In this document: piece after piece, positions 7,303 to 16,238 of the stretch | How the letters are laid out: the number at the start of each line of letters is the position of its first letter | Position numbering within the stretch: position 1 is the first letter of the stretch | Source of the DNA: Planosporangium flavigriseum | Lineage (GTDB): Bacteria > Actinomycetota > Actinomycetes > Mycobacteriales > Micromonosporaceae | DNA: 64,000 bases | Assembly: GCF_011947225.1 (NCBI RefSeq) | Contig: NZ_JAATVW010000005.1 | Span: 186,001 to 250,000, forward strand | Reading direction: 5' to 3' | Program-made: the position numbers and the translations under genes | The notes under the pieces: model-generated | Databases searched by the model: none | What the model was told of the DNA's origin: nothing | The model's input: the letters and a program-made list of their open reading frames with translations, nothing else

Positions 7303-9717
7303 ATGCATGCTCTCTTCGAGTACCCCCAGAACCCGGCCGCGGCCAATGCTCCGGTGCGCCCTACGCACCCCAGCCCCAGCCGCGATCCGCAGCGCCTGCT
7401 CGACGGGCTCAACGATCCGCAGCGGGCTGCCGTGACCCACCGTGGCGCGCCGTTGCTCATCGTCGCCGGCGCCGGGTCGGGCAAGACGCGAGTGCTCACG
7501 CACCGGATCGCGTACCTGCTCGGGGCGGGTGACGTGCATCCGGGGGAGATCCTCGCGATCACGTTCACCAACAAGGCCGCGGGCGAGATGAAGGAGCGGG
7601 TCGCCTCGCTCGTCGGCGGGCGGGCCCGCATGATGTGGGTGTCGACGTTCCACTCCGCCTGTGTCCGGATCCTGCGCGCCGAGCACGAGCACGCCGGCCT
7701 GAAGAGCACCTTCTCCATCTACGACGCCGACGACTCGCGCCGGCTGATGACGCTGGTGGCCCGCGAGCTCGACCTGGATCCGAAGCGGTTCCCGGCGCGT
7801 GGCCTCGCCGCACAGGTGTCCAACCTGAAGAACGAGCTGATCGATCCGGAGACGGCGGCCGCCAACGCGGCCGGCCCGCAGCAGCGCACCGTCGCCGAGG
7901 CGTACGCGCTCTACCAGCAGCGGCTGGGCGAGGCGCAGGCGCTCGACTTCGACGACCTGATCATGCGTACGGTCGACCTGCTCAAGAGGCATCCGCTGGT
8001 GGCCGACTCCTACCGGCGGCGCTTCCGGCACGTACTCGTCGACGAGTACCAGGACACCAACCACGCTCAGTACGTCCTGATCAAAGAGCTTGTGGGGGAG
8101 ACCGGCGAGCTGTGCGTCGTCGGTGACGCCGACCAGTCGATCTACGCGTTCCGCGGCGCGACGATCCGCAACATCCTGGAGTTCGAGCGCGACTACCCGC
8201 AGGCGCGCACGATCCTGCTGGAGCAGAACTACCGCTCCACCCAGATCATCCTGTCCGCCGCGAACGCCGTCATCGACCGGAACACCGAGCGCAAGCCCAA
8301 GCGGCTGTGGAGCGAGGAGGGCGCCGGCGAGCAGATCGTCGGGTACGTCGCCGACACCGAGCACGCCGAGGCCGACTGGATCGCCCGCGAGATCGACCGG
8401 CTCTGTGACGACCACGGGTTCCGGCCGGCGGACGTGGCGGTGTTCTACCGCACCAACGCGCAGTCCCGGGTGTTCGAAGAGTTGTTCATCCGGTTCGGGT
8501 TGCCCTACAAGGTGGTCGGCGGGGTGCGCTTCTACGAGCGCAAGGAGGTCCGCGACGCGCTGGCCTACCTGCGGGCCGTGGCCAACCCCGACGACACGGT
8601 GAACATCCGGCGGATCCTCAACACCCCGCGCCGCGGCATCGGCGAGCGCGCCGAGGCGTGCGTGGAGGCTCTCGCGGCCCGCGAACGGATCTCGTTCGGC
8701 GCCGCGCTCGCCCGCGTCGACGAGGCGATCGGCGTCTCCACCAGGGCGGCCAACTCCATCAAGGACTTCGTGGCCCTGATGGAGAGCGCCCGCGAACTGG
8801 CCGCGACCGCGCCTCCCGAGGAGGTCCTCGAAGCGGTGCTCCAGCGCAGCGGATACCTCGCCGAACTGGAGGAGAGCCTCGACCCGCAGGACGCCGGCCG
8901 GGTGGAGAACCTCCAGGAGTTGGTGAGCGTCGCCCGGGAGTACACCGAGCGGGCTGAGACCGCGGCTGCCGAAGCGGAAGCGGAGGAGGAAGCGGCGCGC
9001 CCGACCCTCGCCGGCTTCCTGGAGCAGGTGGCGCTCGTCGCCGACGCCGACCAGATCCCCAACGACGACCCTGACCACCAGGGCGTGGTCACCATGATGA
9101 CCCTGCACACCGCCAAGGGGCTGGAGTTCCCGGTCGTCTTCCTGACCGGCCTGGAAGACGGCGTCTTCCCGCACCTTCGCTCGCTCGGCGACAAGAAGGA
9201 GTTGGAGGAGGAGCGGCGGTTGGCCTATGTGGGCATCACGCGGGCCCGCCAGCGGCTCTACATCTCGCGCGCGGTGACGCGGTCGGCGTGGGGCCAGCCC
9301 CAGTACAACCCGCCGTCGCGCTTCCTGGAGGAGCTGCCGGAGGACCTGGTGCGCTGGGAGCGCACCGAGGCGACGTACACGAGCTGGTCCGGCGGCGGTG
9401 GCGGGGTCGGCGGCCGGGCGTCCGCAGTGGAACGTGCCCCGCAGGAGCGCAACACTCGCTTCGTGGGCGGCACACCGAAGGCGGCGCAGCTGGCAGAGCG
9501 GCTGGGACTCGACGCCTCCAAGCTGTCGACCGCCAGCGAGCTGGCCAAGGCCGACGTGCCAGCGCTCGCCCCTGGCGACCGGGTCAACCACCAGCGCTAC
9601 GGCATGGGCCGGGTGACCGCCGTCGAGGGGTACGGGGCGCGGGCGCAGGCTCAGATCGACTTCGGTGACCAGGTGATGTGGATCGTTCTCCGCCACGCCC
9701 CGATCGAGAAGCTGTAA
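7303..9717 (+). CDS. pcrA: ATP-dependent DNA helicase PcrA/UvrD
   Basis: Superfamily 1A 3'-5' helicase for nucleotide excision repair, mismatch processing and removal of protein roadblocks; 804 residues. Motifs in order: Q-motif region LNDPQRAAV, Walker A GAGSGKT near 55-61, motif Ia ITFTNKAAGEM, motif II VDEYQDTN near 246-253, motif III GDADQSIYAFRGA, motif IV QNYRS, motif V/VI TLHTAKGLEF and YVGITRARQRL. The C-terminal ~45 residues form the Tudor-like tail with GDRVNHQRYGMGRV that binds RNA polymerase in PcrA. The start ATG follows a TAGACT -10 box at 9 nt and has no SD. It is convergent with the M23 peptidase gene, 12 bp away. Confidence 0.95.
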   Translation: MHALFEYPQNPAAANAPVRPTHPSPSRDPQRLLDGLNDPQRAAVTHRGAPLLIVAGAGSGKTRVLTHRIAYLLGAGDVHPGEILAITFTNKAAGEMKERVASLVGGRARMMWVSTFHSACVRILRAEHEHAGLKSTFSIYDADDSRRLMTLVARELDLDPKRFPARGLAAQVSNLKNELIDPETAAANAAGPQQRTVAEAYALYQQRLGEAQALDFDDLIMRTVDLLKRHPLVADSYRRRFRHVLVDEYQDTNHAQYVLIKELVGETGELCVVGDADQSIYAFRGATIRNILEFERDYPQARTILLEQNYRSTQIILSAANAVIDRNTERKPKRLWSEEGAGEQIVGYVADTEHAEADWIAREIDRLCDDHGFRPADVAVFYRTNAQSRVFEELFIRFGLPYKVVGGVRFYERKEVRDALAYLRAVANPDDTVNIRRILNTPRRGIGERAEACVEALAARERISFGAALARVDEAIGVSTRAANSIKDFVALMESARELAATAPPEEVLEAVLQRSGYLAELEESLDPQDAGRVENLQELVSVAREYTERAETAAAEAEAEEEAARPTLAGFLEQVALVADADQIPNDDPDHQGVVTMMTLHTAKGLEFPVVFLTGLEDGVFPHLRSLGDKKELEEERRLAYVGITRARQRLYISRAVTRSAWGQPQYNPPSRFLEELPEDLVRWERTEATYTSWSGGGGGVGGRASAVERAPQERNTRFVGGTPKAAQLAERLGLDASKLSTASELAKADVPALAPGDRVNHQRYGMGRVTAVEGYGARAQAQIDFGDQVMWIVLRHAPIEKL

Positions 9718-9729
9718 CGGGAGGACCGC

Positions 9730-10464
9730 TCAGCCGAGCTGGTCGAGCACGCCGCCGTTCACGACCTCGATGTGCTTGGCCAGGTCGACGCCGTGCTGGC
9801 GCATGAACGGCATGGCGTCGAAAGGCTTGTCGTTTCGCCGCAGCTCGAAGTGCAGGTGCGGCCCGGTGGAGTAGCCACTGTTCCCGCTGAGCGCGACGAG
9901 TTCACCGGCGGCGACCCGGGTGCCTTCCTTGCAGATCAGCTTGGAGGCGTGGCCATAGATCGATACGACGCCGTCATCGTGCTGGATCTGCACGCTGTAG
10001 CCGTAGCCGCCGTTCCACCGGGCGAGGATGACGGTGCCGGCGTTGGCCGCGTACAGCGGCGTGCCCACGGGGACGGCGAGGTCGGTGCCCGGGTGCAGGA
10101 CGCCCCAACGCGGGCCGAACATCGACGAGACCACGTAGTCGCCCCGTACGGGCAACTGCCAGAGGTCCTGTCCCGGTTGCTGGCTGACGGCGACCGAGGT
10201 GGCGCGGCTGGTCGAACGACCGGCTCGGGCGGCGTTCTGCTGCTCCCGCAGCGGGGCGGCCTCGCTGGCGGAGGCGGCGTTGGTGGTGTCGAGCCAGCGG
10301 GGACTGTCCTGGCTCTTCAGCTCGGGCATCGCGTGGGTGGTCCCCATCGCCACCACGCCAGCGCCCAGAACGGCTGTGGTGACAGCGGTGGCGTACTTGC
10401 CGCGCGACGGTGCCGGAGCGCGCCGACTGCCACGGTAACGCCCACTCGGGACTTGGTGATCCAC
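9730..10464 (-). CDS. M23-family metallopeptidase (secreted cell-wall hydrolase)
   Basis: 244 residues from GTG 10464, which is preceded by GGAGG at 6-7 nt. An N-terminal basic stretch and one hydrophobic segment (about residues 26-42, TAVTTAVLGAGVVAMGT) act as a signal or anchor. The C-terminal ~125 residues are a LytM/M23 zinc endopeptidase domain: metal ligands in HPGTD and in the HxH of GPHLHFE, and a further His in IYGHAS. It should cleave peptide bridges in peptidoglycan or activate other hydrolases outside the membrane. The long 5' region has a stem-loop (10502-10520), and genes of this class in actinobacteria are often under c-di-AMP riboswitch control, which I could not confirm here. 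Confidence 0.9.
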   Translation of the reverse strand: MDHQVPSGRYRGSRRAPAPSRGKYATAVTTAVLGAGVVAMGTTHAMPELKSQDSPRWLDTTNAASASEAAPLREQQNAARAGRSTSRATSVAVSQQPGQDLWQLPVRGDYVVSSMFGPRWGVLHPGTDLAVPVGTPLYAANAGTVILARWNGGYGYSVQIQHDDGVVSIYGHASKLICKEGTRVAAGELVALSGNSGYSTGPHLHFELRRNDKPFDAMPFMRQHGVDLAKHIEVVNGGVLDQLG

Positions 10465-10798
10465 GCAACTCCTCCGACGCGGTCGAAGACACAGGCTGTC
10501 GCTTGCCGGTTAGCGGCAAGGCTGACCAACCCAGTGCTGTCACGGCCCACGGGTGGCAACTGCGACAACGTAACCAACCTGATACCAGGCCACAAGCCGA
10601 CGCGCGGACAGGTCATTAGCATGCGACGGGTCCGCGGCGCAGAGCATGTGACGCGGGTCTCGCCCGCGGAGCCGGCGTGCCGACGTGACGTGTACCGCAT
10701 TTCGGTCAGCGTCCGCTCGGGGTACGTTTCGCCCAGGGCAACGGCGCCCGTTGCGCGTATCACACAGCGCGCGCGAAACTCCGAAAGGACGCGGCACG
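10465..10798. other. 334-bp divergent intergenic region: M23 leader and icmB promoter
   Basis: Contains the 5' region of the M23 gene on the minus strand, with a 7-bp stem-loop CTTGCCG/CGGCAAG (10502-10520) whose minus-strand loop reads GCUAACC followed by GGCAAGCG, similar to the 3' end of ydaO-type RNAs, but without the GGGGACCCA signature. Near icmB a perfect 17-bp inverted repeat lies at 10738-10754. Nothing else recognised. Confidence 0.5.
10738..10754. promoter_or_regulatory. Inverted repeat upstream of icmB
   Basis: GCAACGG (10738-10744), CGC, CCGTTGC (10748-10754): a perfect 17-bp dyad 44 bp before the start codon, where a dimeric regulator or the promoter core could sit. Confidence 0.4.
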
Positions 10799-11203
10799 AT
10801 GAGTTCACGGATTCGGGTTGTTGTCGCCAAGCCGGGCCTCGATGGTCACGACCGCGGGGCGAAGGTCGTGGCGCGGGCGCTGCGCGACGCCGGCATGGAG
10901 GTCATCTATACCGGCCTGCACCAGACGCCCGAGCAGATCGTGGAGACGGCGATCCAGGAGGACGCCGACGCGGTCGGGCTGTCGGTGCTTTCGGGCGCCC
11001 ACATGACGCTGTTCCGCAAGGTCGTTGATCTGCTGCGGGAGCGCGGTGTGGATGACATGGTGGTGTTCGGCGGCGGGATCATCCCCGACGCGGACATTCC
11101 GGAGCTCGCGAAGATCGGCGTCGCGAAGATCTTCACGCCGGGTGCCCCGACCCAGTCCATCGTGGACTGGGTGCGCGCGCACGTGGTCACCCCGGTGGCG
11201 TAG
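10799..11203 (+). CDS. icmB: Cobalamin B12-binding subunit, IcmB/McmB type
   Basis: A 134-residue stand-alone B12-binding domain. The base-off/His-on motif DxHxxG is present as Asp15-Gly-His17-Asp-Arg-Gly20 in [10 protein letters not shown], with the later conserved [10 protein letters not shown] and VFGGGIIP segments. It is the small subunit that pairs with a separately encoded catalytic large subunit to isomerise isobutyryl-CoA/n-butyryl-CoA (IcmA partner) or, in related systems, methylmalonyl-CoA. Sequence and length fit the streptomycete IcmB; the large subunit is not in the window, so the substrate is inferred. AAAGGA lies 9 nt upstream of the ATG. Confidence 0.85.
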   Translation: MSSRIRVVVAKPGLDGHDRGAKVVARALRDAGMEVIYTGLHQTPEQIVETAIQEDADAVGLSVLSGAHMTLFRKVVDLLRERGVDDMVVFGGGIIPDADIPELAKIGVAKIFTPGAPTQSIVDWVRAHVVTPVA

Positions 11204-11216
11204 TACGGCAATAAGG

Positions 11217-11253
11217 GAGGGGCCGGACGTACCCCTCACACGTCCGGCCCCTC
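11217..11253 (+). terminator. Strong hairpin after icmB
   Basis: Perfect 14-bp stem, GAGGGGCCGGACGT (11217-11230) with ACGTCCGGCCCCTC (11240-11253), 9-nt loop, 13 bp after the icmB stop. It lacks a U run, as do many actinobacterial terminators. Confidence 0.75.
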
Positions 11254-11394
11254 ATGCACGATGCCCCGCCGCCACCCCTCGACCGACAGGGCATCGGCCG
11301 TCTTCGTCGCCGCCGGGACGATTCGCCCGTTTAGTGCGCCGACATCACACTCAACGAGGTGCTGCACGGCGGGGTTACGCCGTGGTTCGTCGGT

Positions 11395-11446
11395 TTTTCG
11401 TGTGATTGTGTTTCATGTTTTCGTGCGGCAAGTGCACGTTTTCGTG
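11395..11446 (+). repeat. Three TTTTCGTG direct repeats upstream of sucC
   Basis: Copies at 11395-11402, 11418-11425 and 11439-11446, spaced 23 and 21 bp apart, about two helical turns, in locally AT-rich DNA about 100-150 bp upstream of the likely -10 box. A phased array on one face of the helix suggests a regulator binding site. Confidence 0.45.
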
Positions 11447-11542
11447 GGAGGCGTACTCGTGCGAAGGGTGGTGCCGGACTCGTCGCAATGTGCGATCGAG
11501 CACACGAGGCCCCCGCTCGGCCGGGCGAACCCGAACGCTCGC

Positions 11543-11548
11543 TAGGCT
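11543..11548 (+). promoter_or_regulatory. -10 element of sucCD
   Basis: TAGGCT, the same hexamer found before mfd, eno and the cystathionine beta-synthase gene; it would give a leader of about 45-50 nt. Confidence 0.5.
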
Positions 11549-11599
11549 GCGCCGAAGGCGGCCACACCCGACCGTCGAGATAACCCAGAAGAGGTAGTT

Positions 11600-12778
11600 G
11601 TGGACCTGTACGAGTACCAGGGGCGTGAGCTGTTCGCCCGGCACGGGCTGCCGGTGCTGGACGGCGACGTCGCTACCACTCCGGATGAGGCCGCAGCCAT
11701 CGCCGAGCGACTCGGTGTGCGCGCGGTCGTGAAGGCCCAGGTCAAGGTCGGAGGCCGGGGCAAGGCCGGCGGCGTCAAGCTCGCCGAGAACGCCGAGGAA
11801 CTGCGCGCGCACGCTGAACGCATCCTCGGGATGGACATCAAGGGCCACACGGTCCACAAGGTCATGGTGACCACCACCGCGTCGATCGAGGAGGAGTACT
11901 ACTTCTCCTACCTGCTCGACCGTGCGAACCGGACCTTCCTGTGCATCGCCAGCACCGCCGGCGGCATGGAGATCGAGCAGGTCGCCGAGGAGTCGCCGGA
12001 GAAGGTCGTCAAGATGCCGATCGACGCCCTCAAGGGCGTGGACGAGGCGACGGCCCGCGAGATCGTGACCAAGGCCGGCTTCCCGGCCGAGGTCGCCGAC
12101 CAGGTCGCCGAGATCGCGGTCAAGCTGTGGCAGGCGTTCCTCGCCGAGGACGCCACGCTGGTCGAGGTCAACCCCCTCGCCAAGGTCTCCGGCGGCAAGG
12201 TCCTCCTGCTGGACGCCAAGGTCACGCTCGACGAGAACGCGAGCTTCCGCCACCCGGAGCACGCCGAGTACGAGGACAAGTCCGCGGTCGACCCGCTGGA
12301 GCAGGCCGCCAAGGCCAAGAACCTCAACTACGTCAAGCTCGACGGCCAGGTCGGCATCATCGGCAACGGCGCCGGTCTGGTCATGTCGACGCTCGACGTG
12401 GTCGCCTACGCCGGTGAGGAGTTCGGCGGGGTCCGTCCGGCCAACTTCCTCGACATCGGCGGTGGCGCGAGCGCCCAGGTGATGGCGAACGGTCTGGAGA
12501 TCGTGCTGTCCGACCCGGCCGTGAAGAGCGTCTTCGTCAACGTCTTCGGCGGCATCACCGCCTGCGACGCGGTCGCCAACGGCATCGTGCAGGCGCTGGA
12601 GCTCCTGGGCGAGCGCGGCGAGCAGGTGACCAAGCCGCTCGTCGTCCGGCTGGACGGCAACAACGCCGAGGAGGGCCGACGCATCCTCGACTCGGCGAAC
12701 AACCCGCTCATCCAGCGGGTCGACACCATGGACGGCGCGGCAAAGCGAGCGGCCCAACTGGCCGCAACGGGGAAGTGA
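11600..12778 (+). CDS. sucC: Succinyl-CoA synthetase (ADP-forming), beta subunit
   Basis: Catalyses the substrate-level phosphorylation step of the TCA cycle with SucD. 392 residues from GTG 11600, with AGAGG upstream. The N-terminal ATP-grasp domain begins [12 protein letters not shown] and carries [16 protein letters not shown] (nucleotide binding). The C-terminal CoA-ligase domain carries [12 protein letters not shown] and [10 protein letters not shown]. Length is normal for the family (about 385-395). The gene is followed after 8 bp by sucD. The 396-bp upstream region with three phased TTTTCGTG repeats suggests dedicated regulation. Confidence 0.96.
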   Translation: MDLYEYQGRELFARHGLPVLDGDVATTPDEAAAIAERLGVRAVVKAQVKVGGRGKAGGVKLAENAEELRAHAERILGMDIKGHTVHKVMVTTTASIEEEYYFSYLLDRANRTFLCIASTAGGMEIEQVAEESPEKVVKMPIDALKGVDEATAREIVTKAGFPAEVADQVAEIAVKLWQAFLAEDATLVEVNPLAKVSGGKVLLLDAKVTLDENASFRHPEHAEYEDKSAVDPLEQAAKAKNLNYVKLDGQVGIIGNGAGLVMSTLDVVAYAGEEFGGVRPANFLDIGGGASAQVMANGLEIVLSDPAVKSVFVNVFGGITACDAVANGIVQALELLGERGEQVTKPLVVRLDGNNAEEGRRILDSANNPLIQRVDTMDGAAKRAAQLAATGK

Positions 12779-12786
12779 CCTGACAA

Positions 12787-13674
12787 ATGGCTATCTGGCT
12801 TACCAAGGACTCCAAGGTCATCGTCCAGGGGATGACCGGCTCTGAGGGCTCCAAGCACACCCGGCGCATGCTCGCCGCCGGCACCAACATCGTCGGCGGT
12901 ACCAACCCGCGCAAGGCTGGTACGCAGGTCGACTTCGACGGCACCAAGGTGCCGGTCTTCGCGAGCGTCGCCGAGGCGATGGCCGAGACCGGCGCTGATG
13001 TCTCCGTACTCTTCGTGCCGCCGGCCGGCACCAAGGGCGCGGCGATCGAGGCGATCGACGCCGGCATCGGACTCGCCGTCGTCATCACCGAGGGCGTCCC
13101 GGTGCACGACACCGCCGCCATCTGGGCGCACGCCTGTGCCACCGGCAACCGCACCCGGATCATCGGGCCGAACTGCCCGGGCATCATCAGCCCCGGCAAG
13201 TCCAACGCCGGCATCATCCCGGCCGACATCACCGGCCCCGGCCGGATCGGCCTGGTCAGCAAGTCCGGCACGCTGACCTACCAGATGATGTACGAGCTGC
13301 GTGACTTCGGCTTCTCCACCGGCGTGGGCATCGGTGGCGACCCGGTCATCGGCACCACCCACATCGACGCGCTCGCCGCCTTCCAGGAGGACCCGGAGAC
13401 GGAAGCGATCGTGATGATCGGCGAGATCGGCGGCGACGCCGAAGAGCGGGCCGCGGAGTTCATCAAGAACAACGTGACCAAGCCGGTCGTCGGGTACATC
13501 GCCGGCTTCACCGCCCCGCCCGGCAAGACTATGGGTCACGCCGGCGCGATCATCTCGGGCTCGTCGGGTACGGCCGAGGCGAAGAAGGCCGCCCTCGAGG
13601 CTGCCGGTGTGCGCGTCGGCAAGACCCCGAGCGAGACCGCGCGCCTGATGCGCGAGGTGCTGAGCGGGCGCTGA
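12787..13674 (+). CDS. sucD: Succinyl-CoA synthetase, alpha subunit
   Basis: 295 residues; binds CoA through the N-terminal Rossmann domain ([15 protein letters not shown]) and carries the phosphohistidine in [13 protein letters not shown] near residue 250. [15 protein letters not shown] and SKSGTLTYQ are classical SucD signatures. It is translated 8 bp downstream of sucC and ends before a strong intrinsic terminator, so sucCD is a two-gene transcription unit. Confidence 0.96.
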   Translation: MAIWLTKDSKVIVQGMTGSEGSKHTRRMLAAGTNIVGGTNPRKAGTQVDFDGTKVPVFASVAEAMAETGADVSVLFVPPAGTKGAAIEAIDAGIGLAVVITEGVPVHDTAAIWAHACATGNRTRIIGPNCPGIISPGKSNAGIIPADITGPGRIGLVSKSGTLTYQMMYELRDFGFSTGVGIGGDPVIGTTHIDALAAFQEDPETEAIVMIGEIGGDAEERAAEFIKNNVTKPVVGYIAGFTAPPGKTMGHAGAIISGSSGTAEAKKAALEAAGVRVGKTPSETARLMREVLSGR

Positions 13675-13702
13675 CACGCCTTCTTGCGGTAATTACGGAT
13701 GT

Positions 13703-13738
13703 TGAGCGGCCGGTCGGGATGACCGGCCGCTCACATTT
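13703..13738 (+). terminator. Rho-independent terminator of sucCD
   Basis: Perfect 13-bp stem TGAGCGGCCGGTC (13703-13715) / GACCGGCCGCTCA (13721-13733), 5-nt loop, followed by CATTTTT. Confidence 0.92.
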
Positions 13739-13756
13739 TTGGAAGAGTGGACCTCG

Positions 13757-15160
13757 ATGTCTGCCCCTACCCCGGACGAAGTGCCGACCGAGACCGCCGA
13801 ACCGTCGGCCGTCGCCCTCAGCTCTGCCGCTTCGACGGCCGCCGCTGCTTCGGCGGGCGCCGCGCTGAGCGCCGCCGCCGCAGCGGGTGGTGCGCCAGAT
13901 TTCGAGGCGGCAGCGGGCGCAGCCCGCGCCCGTACCCCGGTCCGCCGGGCCCCGCTGGCCCTGGCGGCGTCGGTGACGACGGCCTGGGCGGCGCTGGTGT
14001 CCCTGGGCCCCGTCCTCGTCGTCGTCTTCCTGGCCCAACTTGTCTCGGGGGCGCACGCCTCGGTCGACACGGTGTTCCAGATCGCGCTCGCCGGCTGGTT
14101 GCTGGCGCACGGCGTCGACCTGCGTACCGCCATCGGGCCGCTGGGCCTGGCACCCCTCGCGTTGACAGCCCTCGCAGCCTGGCGGGTCGCCCGCGCGGGC
14201 GTACACACCACCCGCGCGATCGGCGGCCGGCGCCGGGGCTCGCTCCGGGTGGCGGTCATCGCCGCGGCGGGGGTGGCCGTCGCGTACGGGCTGTTCGGAG
14301 CCGCCGCGGCGGTGCTCGCCAGCATGCCCGGGCTCACGGTCCCGGTGTGGCCGGCCGCGCTGACGCTGGGTGTCTTCGGGTTCGTCGCCGCCCTGTGCGG
14401 GGCCACGGTCGAGAGCGGCGCGCACGTCCGGCTGGCCCGGCGGACCCCGACGCCGGTACGCGACGGCATGCGTACCGGTCTGGTGGCCGCCCTGCTGGTC
14501 CTCGGCGCCGGCGCGGCGGCCGCGGGTACCTCGCTGGCCCTGTCCGGTGGCGCCGCGAGCAAGGTCCTCGCGGCGTACCACGCCGGCGTGGCCGGGCAGG
14601 TCGGGCTGACCCTGCTCTGTGTCGTGTATGGCCCCAACCTCGCGATCTGGGCGGCCAGCTACCTGATCGGCCCGGGCTTCGCCCTCGGTACGGGGACCAC
14701 GGTGAGCGCCGGCTACGTGTCCCTGGGCACCGTGCCGGCGTTGCCGGTGCTCGCCGCCGTACCGACCAAACCCATCTCCGGGTGGGGAGGCCTGCTGCTC
14801 GTCGTGCCGTTGGCGGCCGGCATGGCCGCAGGGTGGCTGCTGGCCCGACGGAGCCTGCGCGCTGATGGCTCGCAACGCGCCACCGGTGCGCAGCGCGAGA
14901 GGGTCGACGCCCCGGCGGGGCAGCCGGTCGGTTGGGGATCCCTGGTGACCGGCGCCGCGCTGGCCGGGCCGGTGGCCGGGGCCGCGCTGGCGCTCGCCGC
15001 GTGGGCGTCGGCCGGGCCGCTCGGCGGCGGTCGGCTCGCCGAGGTCGGCCCGAGCGTGTGGCCGCTCGCCGGCATCGCGGCCGGCCTGGTCGCGGTGGGC
15101 GCGGTGGTCGCCGCGGTGGCGACGAAGGCCTTGATCGGGGTGCGCCGGAGAGGCGTCTGA
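13757..15160 (+). CDS. DUF6350 / PerM-like polytopic membrane protein
   Basis: 467 residues from ATG 13757, with GGAAGAG upstream. After an Ala/Ser-rich N-terminal tail (about 60 residues) the protein is almost entirely hydrophobic, with around ten predicted membrane helices and short Arg-rich loops. Its place between sucCD and purN is the conserved actinobacterial location of DUF6350 ('cell division protein PerM'); in mycobacteria PerM-type proteins support cell division under stress. The match is from context and hydropathy rather than a motif, so function is tentative. It ends at a hairpin shared with the convergent DUF4190 genes. Confidence 0.7.
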   Translation: MSAPTPDEVPTETAEPSAVALSSAASTAAAASAGAALSAAAAAGGAPDFEAAAGAARARTPVRRAPLALAASVTTAWAALVSLGPVLVVVFLAQLVSGAHASVDTVFQIALAGWLLAHGVDLRTAIGPLGLAPLALTALAAWRVARAGVHTTRAIGGRRRGSLRVAVIAAAGVAVAYGLFGAAAAVLASMPGLTVPVWPAALTLGVFGFVAALCGATVESGAHVRLARRTPTPVRDGMRTGLVAALLVLGAGAAAAGTSLALSGGAASKVLAAYHAGVAGQVGLTLLCVVYGPNLAIWAASYLIGPGFALGTGTTVSAGYVSLGTVPALPVLAAVPTKPISGWGGLLLVVPLAAGMAAGWLLARRSLRADGSQRATGAQRERVDAPAGQPVGWGSLVTGAALAGPVAGAALALAAWASAGPLGGGRLAEVGPSVWPLAGIAAGLVAVGAVVAAVATKALIGVRRRGV

Positions 15161-15164
15161 AACG

Positions 15165-15199
15165 CTGATGGGGCGCCCGTGACCGGGACGCCCCATCAG
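15165..15199. terminator. Bidirectional hairpin between convergent genes
   Basis: CTGATGGGGCG-CCCG (15165-15179) pairs with CGGG-A-CGCCCCATCAG (15184-15199), one bulged base and a short loop, five bases after the DUF6350 stop and 15 bases before the DUF4190 stop on the other strand. Confidence 0.8.
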
Positions 15200-15214
15200 T
15201 GTCTGGTGCTTCGG

Positions 15215-15478
15215 TTACTGCTGGGTGCCGCTCATTCCCGACAGCGCGCCGGTGGCGATCGAGATGATGCTGATCACCAGGCTGATCGCGGCGATGGCGA
15301 ATGCGACGTACGCCAGCGTGGGCTTCTTGCCCGCCTTCTTCGCCTCGTTCATCGCCAGGATGGCGAAGACGATGCCGAGCGGCCAGCAGCAGAAGCCGAA
15401 GACGATGCCGAGAACGCCCCACAGCGTGGTCTTGTCGTTACCCGCGGGCTGAGCCGCGGGAGGCATGGGAGCGGTCAC
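15215..15478 (-). CDS. Small DUF4190-type membrane protein
   Basis: 87 residues from GTG 15478, preceded by GGAGGAAACA (strong SD). Two hydrophobic helices (about 17-43 and 56-78) flank a basic NEAKKAGKKP loop, the usual DUF4190 arrangement. The family is widespread in actinobacteria and of unknown function. It is the last of three small membrane-protein genes on this strand (15215, 15598, 16239). A GCGTAAC/GTTACGC inverted repeat lies just upstream. Confidence 0.75.
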   Translation of the reverse strand: MTAPMPPAAQPAGNDKTTLWGVLGIVFGFCCWPLGIVFAILAMNEAKKAGKKPTLAYVAFAIAAISLVISIISIATGALSGMSGTQQ

Positions 15479-15499
15479 TGTTTCCTCCTGACGTTAATC

Positions 15500-15520
15500 G
15501 CGTAACTCCGGGTGTTACGC
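15500..15520. promoter_or_regulatory. GCGTAAC-7-GTTACGC inverted repeat
   Basis: Perfect 7-bp arms (15500-15506 and 15514-15520), 22 bp upstream of the start codon of the 87-residue DUF4190 protein gene; candidate operator or promoter-overlapping dyad. It shares the GTAAC/GTTAC core with the palindrome at 23811. Confidence 0.4.
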
Positions 15521-15597
15521 AAACGCCATGATCGTCGCGGTCGTCCGGGCACAGGTCAAGCACGTAAAGATGTTGAACCCGAGTCGACGCACTCCGT

Positions 15598-16146
15598 TCA
15601 GGGGGCGGTCGGGAAGGTGTTGAGGTTCAGCGCGAAGACGGCGATGAACCACACGATCGCAACGAGGATGCCGGCGCCGCCGCAGATCGCACCGGCCAAG
15701 GCCTGACCCCGGTTGCTCGCCTGGCCCGCGTCCGCTTTCTTGATGCCCAGGATGCCGAGCACGATTGCCGCGATACCCATGGGGATGCCAACAATGGAGC
15801 AGCAGACGGCCATCGGGATCGAGACGATCCCGAGGATCATGGCAACGAGGCCCTGGGTGTTGTTCTGCTGCGGCGGGGCGCCCATCGGCGCGCCGTAGCC
15901 GCCCATCGCGTACGGCGCGGCAGGCGGGTAGGGGCTGCCAGAGGTCGGCTGCGCGTACGGGTCCTGGTACTGCGGGGCCTGTGGCGGCTGGCCGTACGGG
16001 TCACCGGCCGGCGGCTGCGCCCCCTGCTGCTCCGGTTGCGGTTGCTGCGGCTGCTGGGGCTGGTACTGCGGTTGGGCGTAGGGGTCCACGTACGGCTGCT
16101 GCTGTCCGTACGGGTCCTGGCCGGATCCGGGATAGCCAGGCTGCAT
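15598..16146 (-). CDS. DUF4190 membrane protein with Pro/Gln-rich N-terminus
   Basis: 182 residues from ATG 16146, with AGGAG 9 nt upstream. The first ~95 residues are low complexity (many PQ, DPYGQ and AQP units), followed by two helices separated by the DUF4190 loop (AMILGIVSIP..., GIKKADAGQ...). Gln/Pro-rich cytoplasmic tails of this type are common in actinobacterial small membrane proteins and may mediate protein contacts; the function is unknown. The start MQPGYPG is nearly the same as that of the neighbouring gene at 16239, which suggests shared ancestry of the N-terminal tails. Confidence 0.78.
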   Translation of the reverse strand: MQPGYPGSGQDPYGQQQPYVDPYAQPQYQPQQPQQPQPEQQGAQPPAGDPYGQPPQAPQYQDPYAQPTSGSPYPPAAPYAMGGYGAPMGAPPQQNNTQGLVAMILGIVSIPMAVCCSIVGIPMGIAAIVLGILGIKKADAGQASNRGQALAGAICGGAGILVAIVWFIAVFALNLNTFPTAP

Positions 16147-16180
16147 GGTGATCGGCTCCTAGTGTGGTGTGGGCCCCGGT

Positions 16181-16224
16181 CGGGGCGCGCGACTTGAGGC
16201 TACTAAGGCCTGTCGCGCGCCCCG
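16181..16224 (-). terminator. Hairpin after the CD225 gene
   Basis: Perfect 13-bp arms CGGGGCGCGCGAC (16181-16193) and GTCGCGCGCCCCG (16212-16224) with an 18-nt loop, 15 bp after the stop of the 16239 gene and 35 bp before the start of the next gene on the same strand. Confidence 0.7.
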
Positions 16225-16238
16225 TGGGTCGGCGCGGT

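Larger units (their letters stand above)
11204..11599. other. 396-bp intergenic region upstream of sucCD
   Basis: After the icmB hairpin the region holds a 7-bp inverted repeat CACGGCG/CGCCGTG (11365-11384), an unusually T-rich stretch with three TTTTCGTG repeats (11395, 11418, 11439), and a TAGGCT -10 box at 11543. No credible gene is seen. Confidence 0.6.

Noticed and set aside
7054-9696. Very long minus-strand open frame (880 codons) antisense to pcrA
   Set aside because: It is the GC-rich shadow of the pcrA reading frame. Only its last 22 codons coincide with the real leader peptide.
11401-11415. TGTGA-N6-like Crp/GlxR site before sucC
   Set aside because: The right half-site does not match (TTCAT instead of TCACA).
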